This document shows, piece by piece, positions 28,560 to 38,257 of a stretch of DNA of 64,000 bases. How positions within the stretch are numbered: the stretch's first letter is position 1; the number at the start of each line of letters is the position of its first letter. Origin of the DNA: Zobellia laminariae (GTDB lineage Bacteria; Bacteroidota; Bacteroidia; Flavobacteriales; Flavobacteriaceae); the NCBI RefSeq assembly GCF_009725995.1, contig NZ_RCNS01000003.1, forward strand, positions 1,247,130 to 1,311,129, in the 5' to 3' direction. A program made the translations under genes and the position numbers. The notes below the pieces were generated by a model. That model worked only from the letters and a program-made list of their open reading frames with translations, had not been told where the DNA came from and did no database searches.

Positions 28560-28633
28560 TGACCCCGGCAGGATTCAAACCTGCAACCCTCAGAGCCGAA
28601 ATCTGATGCGCTATTCAGTTGCGCCACGAGGCC
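28560..28633 (-). tRNA. tRNA-Arg (anticodon UCG)
   Basis: A 74-base cloverleaf on the minus strand. The acceptor GGCCTCG pairs with CGGGGTC (with G-U pairs) plus discriminator A. The anticodon stem TCAGA/TCTGA carries loop TTTCGGC, giving anticodon TCG, which reads CGA codons. The T arm is GCAGG-TTTGAAT-CCTGC. The CCA end is not encoded. It begins only 4 bases after the stop codon of yqeY, so it appears to be cut from the yqeY transcript. Confidence 0.95.
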
Positions 28634-28637
28634 AATT

Positions 28638-29084
28638 TTATGCTAATTTTTGTTTTACGATGGCAGAAATGGTTTTACCATCGGCCTGACCGGCCAGTTC
28701 TTTGGACACCATGCCCATAACCTTACCCATATCTTTCATTCCTGATGCTCCTGTTGCATCTATAGTTTGTACTACTACTTTTTCTATTTCTTCTTCTGTA
28801 AGCTGCTCTGGTAAAAACTTTTCCAATACCGCTATCTGTGCCAATTCTGGTTCAGCTAAGTCTTCTCTACCTTGTTCCGCAAAAATAGTAGCACTGTCCT
28901 TACGCTGTTTTACAAGCTTTTGAACAAGTTGAATCTCGTCATCTTCCGTCAATTCTTTTTCAGTACCACTTGTCTGTGCCATAAGCAAGGCAGACTTAAT
29001 GGCGCGAAGCGATTCCAAAGCAACAGCATCCTTTGCTTTCATTGCCGCTTTCATCTGCTCCATTACCTTTTGTTGTAAGCCCAT
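28638..29084 (-). CDS. GatB/YqeY domain-containing protein
   Basis: A 148-residue helical protein of the YqeY family, which resembles the tRNA-binding tail of GatB, a subunit of the Asp/Glu-tRNA amidotransferase. Family marks are MKAAMKAKDAVALESLRAI near the N-terminus, then AELAQIAVLEKFLPEQLTEEE and the tail GMKDMGKVMGMVSKELAGQ ending in ISAIVKQKLA. The molecular function of stand-alone YqeY is not established. It lies between the ftsZ terminator and tRNA-Arg; the tRNA is only 4 bases downstream, which is a striking arrangement for a protein with a presumed tRNA-related fold. Confidence 0.9.
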   Translation of the reverse strand: MGLQQKVMEQMKAAMKAKDAVALESLRAIKSALLMAQTSGTEKELTEDDEIQLVQKLVKQRKDSATIFAEQGREDLAEPELAQIAVLEKFLPEQLTEEEIEKVVVQTIDATGASGMKDMGKVMGMVSKELAGQADGKTISAIVKQKLA

Positions 29085-29118
29085 GACATTTTTATTTAGG
29101 ATTGCGAAGATAAAAAAT

Positions 29119-29149
29119 AAACCCGAAAAAAATTACTTTTTTCGGGTTT
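29119..29149 (-). terminator. Terminator of the dcw cluster, after ftsZ
   Basis: AAACCCGAAAAAA (29119-29131) pairs exactly with TTTTTTCGGGTTT (29137-29149) around a 5-base loop. T-rich sequence follows on the minus strand. It closes the transcript that begins at mraZ. Confidence 0.9.
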
Positions 29150-29182
29150 AAGCTTGAGTTAGTTAAGTTTACTCTAAAATCT

Positions 29183-31150
29183 TTAATCTACGTTATCATG
29201 AAGGAAAGAATTGTTAGAACGCAAACGAATTTCATCGTTGCTATCCTCACCTAGCGTAGTTCTTGAAACCTTGCTTTCTTCTCTTCTTGAATCGCTTAAA
29301 TCAATGCCTTGACGCTTGTATGCTGGCTCTTTTTCAATCTCGTCAATACTGCTTACGCTGTTCTGAAACTTATAATTGAAATCCTTTAGTTTTCTTCTTC
29401 TCTCGTCCGCTCTTTCTCTTAACAGTTCATCAATTGGACTATCCATTGGATCTACCTGAGAAGATGCATGATTCTGTGGAGCTGTTTCCTTAACCTCAAC
29501 AGACTTTACTTCCATAGTAGGCTCTTGCCTAACCACACGTTGTGGCTTTGGAGTTGGAGCCGGAGTAGGCTTAGCGTTGCTCAATTTATCTTCCATTTCC
29601 ATATAATCATCCAAACTATAGCGTTTTTCGCCTTGCTCGTTATATTCTAGAACTGGGACAACTTCTATATGGCTTTCAACCTCAATATCCTTTACATCCT
29701 CATCAAGACTAAAAGTAATTACGTTGTCTTGCTCCTCTTCTTCAACTTCTTCCTTCTTAGCGAAAGGCAAATCAAAACTCATTGTAATCTGCTCTTCTTG
29801 CAACTTATCGTAAGATACAGTCATAGGGTCTACAACTTCTATATCGTTGATAGAATCTTGAGCGTTTACGATTACGAAATCATCTTCAGAAGTATTTACT
29901 TCAGCAACTTCTTCTATAACTTCTTCATAAAAAACATTGAAGTTTTTAATGTAGCTAGTCGTTTCGATTAAATCCATTCCCGGCTCTTCTCGCACATCTT
30001 CTTCTTCAAGTGTATGCTTAATTACCGGTGCTACTTCCTTTACTTTTTCGATAGGTAATTGGTGAACGATATTCTTTCTAGCCGTTAAATCATGCTGAGC
30101 ACGTTGCTCATCTTCCAACGTGTGGATAATTTTTTTTGTCTCGGTATTTACTATCTCGTCTTGTTGGTCTACATCAAAACCCGTAGCAATAATAGTTACC
30201 GCTATAGATTCGCCTAAATCTTCATCCTCACCTACACCCATAATGATGTTGGCTCCATGACCTGCTTCAACTTGAATATAATCGTTGATCTCACCAATTT
30301 CATCAATGGTGATTTCTTGTGAACCAGAAACGATAAGTAACAATACATTTTTGGCGCCACTAATTTTGTTATCGTTCAACAACGGAGAATCCAAAGCTTT
30401 TGTAATAGCTTCATTAGCCCTTGCTGAACCAGTTGCTTGAGCAGAACCCATAATAGCGGTACCGCTATTAGAAAGAACCGTCTTGGCATCCCTAAGGTCA
30501 ATATTCTGAGTGTAGTGATGTGTAATTACTTCGGCTATACCTCTAGCTGCAGTAGATAATACTTCATCCGCTTTAGAGAAACCTGCTTTAAAGCCTAGGT
30601 TACCATATACTTCACGAAGCTTGTTGTTGTTTATAACAATCAATGAATCTACATTGGCACGTAATTTTTCAATACCAATACGTGCTTGTTCGCAACGCAT
30701 TTTACCTTCAAACTCAAAAGGCATGGTAACGATACCCACGGTAAGCACGTCCAATTCTTTTGCTTGTTTGGCTATAACAGGAGCAGCACCCGTTCCGGTA
30801 CCACCACCCATACCAGCGGTAATAAATATCATTTTGGTAGTAGTGGCCAACATCTCTTTGATCTCTTCCATACTTTCCAAAGCGGCCTGTTCACCAACCT
30901 CAGGATTGGCACCAGCACCCAAACCTTCTGTTAATGAAACACCAAGTTGTATTTTAGTAGGCACAGAACTATTGTTCAAGGCTTGCGAATCTGTATTACA
31001 GATTACAAAATCTACGCCATTGATGCCTGACTGAAACATGTGGTTAATTGCGTTACTACCACCGCCTCCTACGCCAATTACTTTAATTACATTGCTCTGA
31101 TTCTTTGGAAGATCGAAAGATATCCCATCAAATTCCGTGTTGTTGCTCAT
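29183..31150 (-). CDS. ftsZ: Cell division protein FtsZ with long C-terminal extension
   Basis: A tubulin-like GTPase that forms the Z-ring. Residues about 15-330 are the conserved core: VIGVGGGGSNAINHM, CNTDSQAL, and the GTP signature FITAGMGGGTGTGAAPVIA, then the T7 loop region VDSLIVINNNKL. The remaining 320 residues are acidic, low-complexity linker (EEVEEEEQD-type runs) followed by a basic stretch (LLRERADERRRKLKDFNYKF) and a C-terminal tail. At 655 residues it is far longer than the roughly 380 of Escherichia coli, a known tendency in Bacteroidota. It is last in the dcw cluster, 39 bases after ftsA. Confidence 0.97.
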   Translation of the reverse strand: MSNNTEFDGISFDLPKNQSNVIKVIGVGGGGSNAINHMFQSGINGVDFVICNTDSQALNNSSVPTKIQLGVSLTEGLGAGANPEVGEQAALESMEEIKEMLATTTKMIFITAGMGGGTGTGAAPVIAKQAKELDVLTVGIVTMPFEFEGKMRCEQARIGIEKLRANVDSLIVINNNKLREVYGNLGFKAGFSKADEVLSTAARGIAEVITHHYTQNIDLRDAKTVLSNSGTAIMGSAQATGSARANEAITKALDSPLLNDNKISGAKNVLLLIVSGSQEITIDEIGEINDYIQVEAGHGANIIMGVGEDEDLGESIAVTIIATGFDVDQQDEIVNTETKKIIHTLEDEQRAQHDLTARKNIVHQLPIEKVKEVAPVIKHTLEEEDVREEPGMDLIETTSYIKNFNVFYEEVIEEVAEVNTSEDDFVIVNAQDSINDIEVVDPMTVSYDKLQEEQITMSFDLPFAKKEEVEEEEQDNVITFSLDEDVKDIEVESHIEVVPVLEYNEQGEKRYSLDDYMEMEDKLSNAKPTPAPTPKPQRVVRQEPTMEVKSVEVKETAPQNHASSQVDPMDSPIDELLRERADERRRKLKDFNYKFQNSVSSIDEIEKEPAYKRQGIDLSDSRREESKVSRTTLGEDSNDEIRLRSNNSFLHDNVD

Positions 31151-31189
31151 AGTGTCTTTATTACTGGTTAATGTGTGTGTCGTTTTTTT

Positions 31190-32533
31190 TTACTCGGCAT
31201 TATCTAAAAAGTCTTTCAACTTCTCGGACCATTTATCAAATACCGATTTTCGCTCTTGTTGAACTTTTGCCGAATTTTGCTGCTGATGCTCTTCTTCTTC
31301 ATGGCCTGCCATAACAAGTTCTCCCTCGTCTACAGGCTCTTCTTTTACTTTAACTTCAGCTTTACCTTTATTCTCACTCTCTACTGCGTTCATTAATAGA
31401 CCAACAGCGGTAGCGTATAGCGGACTAGCGATTTCGGCATCTGAATCGCCTGCCAAATGTTCATTAGGGTATCCAATACGTGTATCCATACCCGTAATGT
31501 ATTCTACCAATTGCTTTAAATGCTTCAACTGGCTTCCACCACCTGTAAGTACTATACCTGCAATTAGTTTCTTTTTTTGTTCATCATGACCGTAATTCTT
31601 GATTTCAGCATAAACTTGCTCAACGATTTCAACAACACGTGCATGAATTATTTTTGATAGGTTTTTAAGGGTAATCTCTTTTGGCTCCCTACCACGTAAA
31701 CCGGGTATAGAAACTATTTCATTATCCTTATTTTCTCCTGGCCAAGCGGAACCGAACCTTACCTTTAAAAGTTCTGCTTGCTTTTCAATGATTGAACATC
31801 CTTCCTTGATATCTTCGGTAATTACACCGCCACCAAAAGGAATTACTGCCGTATGACGGATAATACCATCTTTAAAAATGGCTAAATCCGTAGTACCACC
31901 TCCTATATCAATCAATGCTACACCGGCTTCTTTTTCTTCTTTGCTCAAAACGGCATCAGAAGAAGCTAAAGGCTCTAATGTAATATTTCCTAAATCTAGA
32001 CCGGCACTTTTGATACACCTTCCCACATTCTTGATAGAGGAAACCTGACCTACTACCACATGAAAGTTAGCTTCAAGACGGCCACCATACATACCTATCG
32101 GTTCCTTGATCTCTGCCTGTCCGTCCACTTTATATTCTTGCGGAAGTACGTGAATGATTTCTTCTCCCGGAAGCATTACCAACTTATAAACTTGGTTACA
32201 AAGCTTATCCAAATCCTCATCATTGATAACTTCTTCAGAATCTGCCCTGGTGATATAATCGCTATGGTGCAGACTTCTTATATGCTGCCCGGCAATGCCC
32301 ACAACAACAGATCCAATCTTCAAACCTGAATTAACTTCAGCTTCTTCTACTGCTTGTTGTATGGATTGGATGGTTTGCGTAATGTTATTCACAACACCAC
32401 GGTGTACACCTAAACTTTTAGATTTACCGATACCAAGAACCTCAATCTTACCATACTCGTTTTTCTTACCGATTATAGCTACGATTTTGGTTGTTCCAAT
32501 GTCTAATCCTACCGAATAATTACCTACTTCCAT
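31190..32533 (-). CDS. ftsA: Cell division protein FtsA
   Basis: An actin-like ATPase of 447 residues that tethers FtsZ to the membrane. The phosphate-1 motif SVGLDIGTTKIVAIIG opens the protein, phosphate-2 is GVALIDIGGGTTDLAIF, and the adenosine motif is AGIVLTGGGSQLKHL; the SHS2-type 1C subdomain lies near 85-165. A charged linker precedes the C-terminal amphipathic helix FDKWSEKLKDFLDN, the expected membrane-targeting sequence. It follows ftsQ by 3 bases. Confidence 0.97.
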   Translation of the reverse strand: MEVGNYSVGLDIGTTKIVAIIGKKNEYGKIEVLGIGKSKSLGVHRGVVNNITQTIQSIQQAVEEAEVNSGLKIGSVVVGIAGQHIRSLHHSDYITRADSEEVINDEDLDKLCNQVYKLVMLPGEEIIHVLPQEYKVDGQAEIKEPIGMYGGRLEANFHVVVGQVSSIKNVGRCIKSAGLDLGNITLEPLASSDAVLSKEEKEAGVALIDIGGGTTDLAIFKDGIIRHTAVIPFGGGVITEDIKEGCSIIEKQAELLKVRFGSAWPGENKDNEIVSIPGLRGREPKEITLKNLSKIIHARVVEIVEQVYAEIKNYGHDEQKKKLIAGIVLTGGGSQLKHLKQLVEYITGMDTRIGYPNEHLAGDSDAEIASPLYATAVGLLMNAVESENKGKAEVKVKEEPVDEGELVMAGHEEEEHQQQNSAKVQQERKSVFDKWSEKLKDFLDNAE

Positions 32534-32536
32534 AAC

Positions 32537-33256
32537 TTAATTTTTGGTGCATACTACTTGATTGTCAAACTCTAAATTAACAACATCATAGTCTTGCAGA
32601 GTTTTGTCTTTATTTGCCTTAGCGTAAAATGCCTTGAAATTGCTAAACTTTTCTTTCAACCTTTCTACATCTCCCAAATTGACAACAAACTCTTCGGTTC
32701 GAAAACGAAGTTGATACTTCTCCTCGTTTACGATATGCAACCCAATGATGTTCTTCTTTAGAAACTCGTCCGTATTGATATAATTCAAAATTTTATAGAC
32801 ATCTGCTAAGCCTTCATCTGTTGTGTTACCTGTAATCATAGGCACACGTGCTGAGTAGCTATTTGACAATGGCATTTTCTTTCCATCCTCGTCAAGATAA
32901 TATTTTGAATCCCCTTCTACACGTCCGATTGGTGTACGTTGAATGATTTTCGACGCTAGTTCACCGCTTACTGTAAGAAAAACTTGGGCACTTTTTACCA
33001 TTTTATTGGCCTCAATGGCCTTCTCGATGGTATTCAAAGCTAATTTTTCTTTAGGCATGTTTTCCAGACTACCGAATTTTTGTATTAACAATTTATTAAC
33101 CGCGCCTTCAGTGATGAATAAATGCTGATTTTCCACGAATTCAATCACAATTCCCTTTACATTCCTATCTGCACTTCTTTGATTAGAAAATGCGTAAAGC
33201 CCCGTTATTACAACGATTAAGGCTAATAGCTTTATATAGTTATAATTAATGCGCAT
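32537..33256 (-). CDS. ftsQ: Cell division protein FtsQ
   Basis: A 239-residue bitopic divisome protein. It has a short cytoplasmic N-terminus, one membrane helix (IKLLALIVVITGLYAF, about 8-23), and a periplasmic POTRA-like part: VKGIVIEFVENQHLFITEG, then TIEKAIEANKMVKSAQVFLTVSG and LASKIIQRTPIGRVE, followed by the FtsQ beta domain with YYLDEDGKKMPLS and RVPMITGN. Identification rests on these motifs and its position between murC and ftsA. The start overlaps the end of murC by 11 bases. Confidence 0.9.
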   Translation of the reverse strand: MRINYNYIKLLALIVVITGLYAFSNQRSADRNVKGIVIEFVENQHLFITEGAVNKLLIQKFGSLENMPKEKLALNTIEKAIEANKMVKSAQVFLTVSGELASKIIQRTPIGRVEGDSKYYLDEDGKKMPLSNSYSARVPMITGNTTDEGLADVYKILNYINTDEFLKKNIIGLHIVNEEKYQLRFRTEEFVVNLGDVERLKEKFSNFKAFYAKANKDKTLQDYDVVNLEFDNQVVCTKN

Positions 33257-34598
33257 CTTGCAATTCTTTTGTGATCTTACTAACCTCTAAACCTATGTCT
33301 CCAGCACCCATGGTGATAAGTACTTGTGGGTTTTGCTCTTTTATCTCGTTTATTAATTTGGATTTCTGAATTGTTTTTACTTTGGCATTACTCATTTTCT
33401 CCAACAACCATTCCGAAGTTATCCCTTCCAACGGTTTTTCTCTTGCCGGATAGATATCTAATAATAATACACTGTCAAATCTTGAAAGACTTTTAGCAAA
33501 TTCATCTGCAAAGTCTCTAGTTCTTGAAAAGAGATGAGGCTGAAAAACGGCCAATGTTTTTTTATTGGGGTGCATTTCTGCTACTGCATCATAAACTGCA
33601 TTTATCTCCGTAGGATGATGTGCATAATCATCTATAAAAATAAAATTTTCTATTTTTATTTTATATGAAAACCGTCTTTGAACACCTTTAAAAGTTGCCA
33701 ATGCATTTGCTAATTTATCCGCAGACACACCTGTGTGCAAAGCCATAGCAAAAGCTACCAGTCCATTTAGTAAATTATGTCTCCCTGGCTTGTTGAATTT
33801 TACGTTAACTAACGTAACCTCTGGGGTTACCAAGTCAAAAATATAACTTCCGTTTTCAATTTTAAGATTAGTAATACAGTAGTCCGCATAGTCATCAATA
33901 CCATAAGTAATACCTTCCAAAGGCAAACCCTTACGCACAAAAAGTGCCCCATCTGGCGCTACTCTATTAGTAAATTCTATGAATGATTTTTGCAACTCTT
34001 CTGAGTTACCGTAAATATCCAAATGATCCGCATCCATAGAAGTAATACAGGCCACATTAGGGAACAACCTTAAAAAAGATCTATCAAACTCATCTGCTTC
34101 TACTACAGAATAGTCCGTACCTTCAAAAACAAAATTACTATTAAAATCTTCTGATATCCCACCTAAAAAACCAGTAAAACTTACTCCCGTCTCTTTTAGC
34201 AAATGTGCCAATATACTTGTGGTGGTGGTTTTACCATGAGTACCTGCTACCGCTAAACAAAAGCTGTCTTTGGTAATGATTCCGAGAACTTCGGAACGTT
34301 TTTTAATTTCAAAACCATTGGTCAAGAAATATTGATACTCCTCATGCTCTACAGAAACTGCAGGCGTATATACTATAAGTGTGTTTTCTTTATTCTTGAA
34401 ACCGTCAGCAACCACGGTAATATCATCTTGATAATGAATATCTATACCTAAACCAGAAAGCTCTTCTGTAAGTGGTGTTTGCGTTTTATCGTAACCAGCA
34501 ACGTTCTTACCTATAAACTTAAAATAACGTGCCAAGGCAGACATACCTATGCCTCCGATGCCAATAAAATATACGTTATGTAAGCGTTTTAAGTCCAT
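33246..34598 (-). CDS. murC: UDP-N-acetylmuramate--L-alanine ligase
   Basis: The first Mur ligase, adding L-Ala to UDP-MurNAc at the cost of ATP in the cytoplasm. The 450-residue protein has the N-terminal UDP-binding motif VYFIGIGGIGMSALAR, the ATP loop VAGTHGKTTTTSILAH, the central VVEADEFDRSFLRL, and IDDYAHHPTEI in the linker to the C-terminal domain. An in-frame TTG at 34607 would add three residues; ATG 34598 is preferred. It lies 20 bases after murG and overlaps ftsQ. Confidence 0.97.
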   Translation of the reverse strand: MDLKRLHNVYFIGIGGIGMSALARYFKFIGKNVAGYDKTQTPLTEELSGLGIDIHYQDDITVVADGFKNKENTLIVYTPAVSVEHEEYQYFLTNGFEIKKRSEVLGIITKDSFCLAVAGTHGKTTTTSILAHLLKETGVSFTGFLGGISEDFNSNFVFEGTDYSVVEADEFDRSFLRLFPNVACITSMDADHLDIYGNSEELQKSFIEFTNRVAPDGALFVRKGLPLEGITYGIDDYADYCITNLKIENGSYIFDLVTPEVTLVNVKFNKPGRHNLLNGLVAFAMALHTGVSADKLANALATFKGVQRRFSYKIKIENFIFIDDYAHHPTEINAVYDAVAEMHPNKKTLAVFQPHLFSRTRDFADEFAKSLSRFDSVLLLDIYPAREKPLEGITSEWLLEKMSNAKVKTIQKSKLINEIKEQNPQVLITMGAGDIGLEVSKITKELQDAH

Positions 34599-34618
34599 TT
34601 CTACCAATTCTCATGCCT

Positions 34619-35722
34619 TTATTTACCGGTGGCATTCCCAATTAATTTTTCTATTTCGTCAACAATATCTTTTGTTGCATTTGGTAACGCTAATTTCTTA
34701 ATGTTATCGCCCAAGTTCTTTTGCTCTGCTTTATCTTGAAAAAGCTCAGAAAAAACGTTTTGAAACTTTTCATCCAGCTCATTTTCTCTCAACAGTATGG
34801 CTGCATTCTCATTAACAAGCGCTCGTGCATTTTTTGTCTGATGATCTTCGGACACATTAGGCGAAGGCACAAATATTACAGGCTTGCCCACAATACATAA
34901 CTCCGAAACCGATCCTGCACCTGCTCGTGATATAATCATATCGGAAGCGGCATAGGCATAATCCATACGGTTCATAAAATCCAGCACTTTAACCGTATCT
35001 GAATTATATTTAGCATACTCCTCTATGTAAAGTTTACCGCACTGCCATATTAATTGCACCCCGGTTTTCTTAAAAAAATCAAGATTCTGAGCTACCAACT
35101 GATTGATCCGTCTTGCGCCAAGGCTACCTCCTAAAATAAGAAGTGTAGGCACTCCATTTTTTAATCCAAAAAAATTCAACGCTTCATTTTTATCCGCGGC
35201 CATTTCAACCAAATCCCCACGAACGGGATTTCCCGTCTTTACAATTTTATCCTTTGGAAAAAATCGTTCCATCTCATCATAGGCCACACAAATCTTGGCC
35301 ACTTTATCCTTCAATAATTTGTTGGTAATACCTGCATACGAATTCTGCTCTTGCAAAACGCAAGGCACACCTTTACCAGCAGCAACCCTTAACATAGGAC
35401 CACTAGCAAAGCCACCCGTACCAATTACGGCATCAGGCTTAAATCTTCGTACTATTTTACCAGCTTTAATCAAACTACTTATCACTTTAAAAGGAAACAT
35501 TAAATTTTTAAGGGTCAGTTTCCTTTGTAACCCACTAATCCATAATCCCTCGATCTCGTAACCCGCTTGAGGCACTTTTTCCATCTCCATTCTATCTTGA
35601 GCGCCTACAAATAAAAATTGCGCATCAGGATGCCTTCTTTTCAATTCGTTCGCAATAGCGATTGCTGGGTAAATATGCCCACCTGTTCCACCACCGGAGA
35701 GTATGAATTTATAATTGCCCAC
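34619..35722 (-). CDS. murG: Undecaprenyl-PP-MurNAc-pentapeptide GlcNAc transferase
   Basis: A GT28-family glycosyltransferase that makes lipid II at the inner membrane. The 367 residues include the N-terminal glycine loop [18 protein letters not shown], the second loop [26 protein letters not shown], and the UDP-GlcNAc-binding [18 protein letters not shown] followed by [10 protein letters not shown]. Its start overlaps the end of ftsW by 14 bases. Confidence 0.97.
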   Translation of the reverse strand: MGNYKFILSGGGTGGHIYPAIAIANELKRRHPDAQFLFVGAQDRMEMEKVPQAGYEIEGLWISGLQRKLTLKNLMFPFKVISSLIKAGKIVRRFKPDAVIGTGGFASGPMLRVAAGKGVPCVLQEQNSYAGITNKLLKDKVAKICVAYDEMERFFPKDKIVKTGNPVRGDLVEMAADKNEALNFFGLKNGVPTLLILGGSLGARRINQLVAQNLDFFKKTGVQLIWQCGKLYIEEYAKYNSDTVKVLDFMNRMDYAYAASDMIISRAGAGSVSELCIVGKPVIFVPSPNVSEDHQTKNARALVNENAAILLRENELDEKFQNVFSELFQDKAEQKNLGDNIKKLALPNATKDIVDEIEKLIGNATGK

Positions 35723-36908
35723 TGAGTACTTCTAAAGGATTCGTTTCATCTATATCTGCGGATGGTTTCTCCACACTTAAATTTTTATTACTCACACTTA
35801 AAATAATACCAATGGCCAAACAGGTCATCCAGCTACTGGTACCACCACTACTGATTAACGGCAAGGTTTGCCCCGTAACCGGGAAAAGTTCTACCGCTAC
35901 GGCCATATTTATTAGAGCCTGAAAAACAATGGGAAGCCCCACACCAAGAACCACTAGCTTTCCAAAAATATAAGTACTACTATTAGCTACTACCACTATA
36001 CGGAACAGCAAAAACATGTAAAAGAACATTAATGCAAAACCGCCCACCAAACCATATTCCTCTACGATTATAGCATATATAAAATCTGATGAACTCTGTG
36101 GCAAAAAGTTCTTCTGAACACTTTTACCAGCACCTTTACCAACTATACCACCAGTGGCAATAGCTATCTTGGCTCGTTCAATTTGATAATCCGCTTCAGT
36201 ATCTTCTGAATCTGCAAAATTTTCAACTCTACTAATCCACGTATCTACACGGTTGGGAAACAACCCGGGAATTGCCTTGGCTGTCAATATAAAAAAGGCA
36301 AGACTCAATACACTGGCCCCAATTATTCCCATTAAATATTTTACGGGATATCCTCCTAAAAAACAAAGCAAAAGCACCATTGAAAAAATGATGGCCGCTG
36401 TTGAAAAGTTTGCCGGTAAAATGAGGGCTACCGTTAAAAAAACGGGAATCCACAAAGGCAAAATACTTTCTTTAAATGTAACATCTTTATGGCGCACCTT
36501 GCTTAAATAGCGAGCTACATATATCATTAGCACCACCGCAGCCAAATTGGATGTCTGAAACGAAATACCAACCAAGGGAACACTGATCCACCGGCTAGCA
36601 TTAGCCCCGCCTATTGTTGTTCCTTGAGCCAGGGTAAACACTAACAAAACTAAAACTAAAGGCATCGCAATTAGCGATAGCCCTTTAAAGAAATGCGAAG
36701 GAATACGGTGTATTCCGTAAATTATACCAAACCCTAGAGACAATAGCAATGCATGCTTTACCAAATACCCAAAAGTAGTTCCGTTCCCCACTACATAAAC
36801 CAGATTACTACTGGCGCTATATACCGGTAAAAACGAAAACAAGCCCAAGAGGGCCGCAATGGCCCAAATAGCTCTATCTCCTTTGATATTGTCAAAAAAT
36901 GCGTTCAC
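35709..36908 (-). CDS. ftsW: Peptidoglycan glycosyltransferase FtsW (SEDS family)
   Basis: A 399-residue polytopic protein of the SEDS family, the septal glycan polymerase that works with FtsI. About ten hydrophobic helices are seen. Conserved segments are [22 protein letters not shown] near the fourth helix, [21 protein letters not shown] in the large periplasmic loop, [18 protein letters not shown], and the C-terminal [17 protein letters not shown] with the conserved Pro and Ser-Gly-Gly. Its place between murD and murG distinguishes it from the elongation paralogue RodA. Confidence 0.95.
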   Translation of the reverse strand: MNAFFDNIKGDRAIWAIAALLGLFSFLPVYSASSNLVYVVGNGTTFGYLVKHALLLSLGFGIIYGIHRIPSHFFKGLSLIAMPLVLVLLVFTLAQGTTIGGANASRWISVPLVGISFQTSNLAAVVLMIYVARYLSKVRHKDVTFKESILPLWIPVFLTVALILPANFSTAAIIFSMVLLLCFLGGYPVKYLMGIIGASVLSLAFFILTAKAIPGLFPNRVDTWISRVENFADSEDTEADYQIERAKIAIATGGIVGKGAGKSVQKNFLPQSSSDFIYAIIVEEYGLVGGFALMFFYMFLLFRIVVVANSSTYIFGKLVVLGVGLPIVFQALINMAVAVELFPVTGQTLPLISSGGTSSWMTCLAIGIILSVSNKNLSVEKPSADIDETNPLEVLSGQL

Positions 36909-36921
36909 TGTTTACTCTTCT

Positions 36922-38256
36922 TTATAATGTTTTTACTGCTGCTTTAAACTGATCTCCACGGTCTTCATAGTTCTGGAACAAATCAAAACTGGCACATGCA
37001 GGTGACAACAAAACGGTATCTCCACGTTCAGCAATTTTATAAGCGACTTTTACAGCTTCTTCCATAGCGAAAGTCTCTACCATAAGATCAACTACATTGC
37101 CAAAGGCATCTTTGATCTTCTCGTTATCCAAGCCCAAGCAAACTATAGCTTTTACTTTTTCACGTACTAACGGCATCAATTCTTTGTAATCATTGCCTTT
37201 ATCCTGTCCACCAACAATCCACACAATAGGTGTTTTAACACTATCCAACGCATAGAACACAGAGTTTACGTTAGTTGCCTTAGAATCGTTTATATACTGT
37301 ACATGGTGTATTTTTAATACATTTTCTAGACGGTGGGGCGCTCCTTGGAAATTAGCAATACTCTCACGTATTGATGCTTTTCTAATGCCTACTAACTTTG
37401 CCGCAGTCATTGCCGCCATACTATTTTTTAAATTGTGTTTTCCTTCTAGTGCTAATGTCTCTTTTGTCATTTTCAATGTCTCGTTATTTGTGTTCAGTAT
37501 AATGTTGTTGTTCTGTAAATATGCGCCTTCTTCCAGTTCTCGCTTAATGGAAAAAGGGAGCAGTTTTGATTTAACGGGGTGCTTTTGAAGCCATGCAATA
37601 ATTACGGGATCATCTGCGTCGTATATTAAATAGTCTTCTTCGGTTTGGTTCTCCGCAATTCGGAATTTTGAAGCGACATAATTTTCAAATTTGTAATCAT
37701 ACCGGTCCAAATGGTCCGGAGTAATATTTGTTAGAATGGCGATATGCGGTTTAAAATCCACAATACCATCCAATTGAAAACTGCTGATTTCCAAAACGTA
37801 GAAATCAAAATTGTTTTCCGCTACCATTTTAGCGTAACTATCACCAATGTTACCGGCCATACCCACATTAAGACCGCCTTCTTTTAAAAGGTGATTAGCC
37901 AACATGGTCGTGGTAGTCTTTCCATTGCTTCCGGTTATTCCGATTAAAGTAGCATCCGTATATTTTGATGCAAACTCAATCTCGGAAACAACAGGAATTG
38001 CCTTTTCGTGCAAAGCCTTTACCAACGGAACAGTATCTGGTATACCAGGACTCTTCATTACCAAATCGGCATTCAGAATCTTTGCTTCCGTGTGCTTTTC
38101 AGCTTCCCAATCAATATCAAAATGTTCAAGAACTTTTCTATATTTCTCTTTAATTTTTCCTCTATCGGATACAAAAACCTCGTACCCTTGTTTTTTACCC
38201 AAGATGGCCGTGCCTACTCCACTTTCGCCTCCTCCTAAAATTACTAGCCTCTTCAT
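36922..38256 (-). CDS. murD: UDP-N-acetylmuramoyl-L-alanine--D-glutamate ligase
   Basis: The Mur ligase that adds D-Glu. Landmarks in the 444 residues are LVILGGGESGVGTAILGKK at the N-terminus, the ATP loop GITGSNGKTTTTMLANHLL, LEISSFQLDG, NITPDHLDRYDYKFENY and INDSKATNVNSVFYAL, then VWIVGGQDKGNDY and LLSPACASFDLFQNYEDRG at the C-terminus. One base separates it from mraY, and 13 bases lie before ftsW. Confidence 0.97.
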   Translation of the reverse strand: MKRLVILGGGESGVGTAILGKKQGYEVFVSDRGKIKEKYRKVLEHFDIDWEAEKHTEAKILNADLVMKSPGIPDTVPLVKALHEKAIPVVSEIEFASKYTDATLIGITGSNGKTTTTMLANHLLKEGGLNVGMAGNIGDSYAKMVAENNFDFYVLEISSFQLDGIVDFKPHIAILTNITPDHLDRYDYKFENYVASKFRIAENQTEEDYLIYDADDPVIIAWLQKHPVKSKLLPFSIKRELEEGAYLQNNNIILNTNNETLKMTKETLALEGKHNLKNSMAAMTAAKLVGIRKASIRESIANFQGAPHRLENVLKIHHVQYINDSKATNVNSVFYALDSVKTPIVWIVGGQDKGNDYKELMPLVREKVKAIVCLGLDNEKIKDAFGNVVDLMVETFAMEEAVKVAYKIAERGDTVLLSPACASFDLFQNYEDRGDQFKAAVKTL

Positions 38257-38257
38257 C

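Noticed and set aside
30621..31034. 137-codon plus-strand open frame opposite ftsZ
   Set aside because: Antisense shadow of the highly conserved GTPase core of FtsZ.
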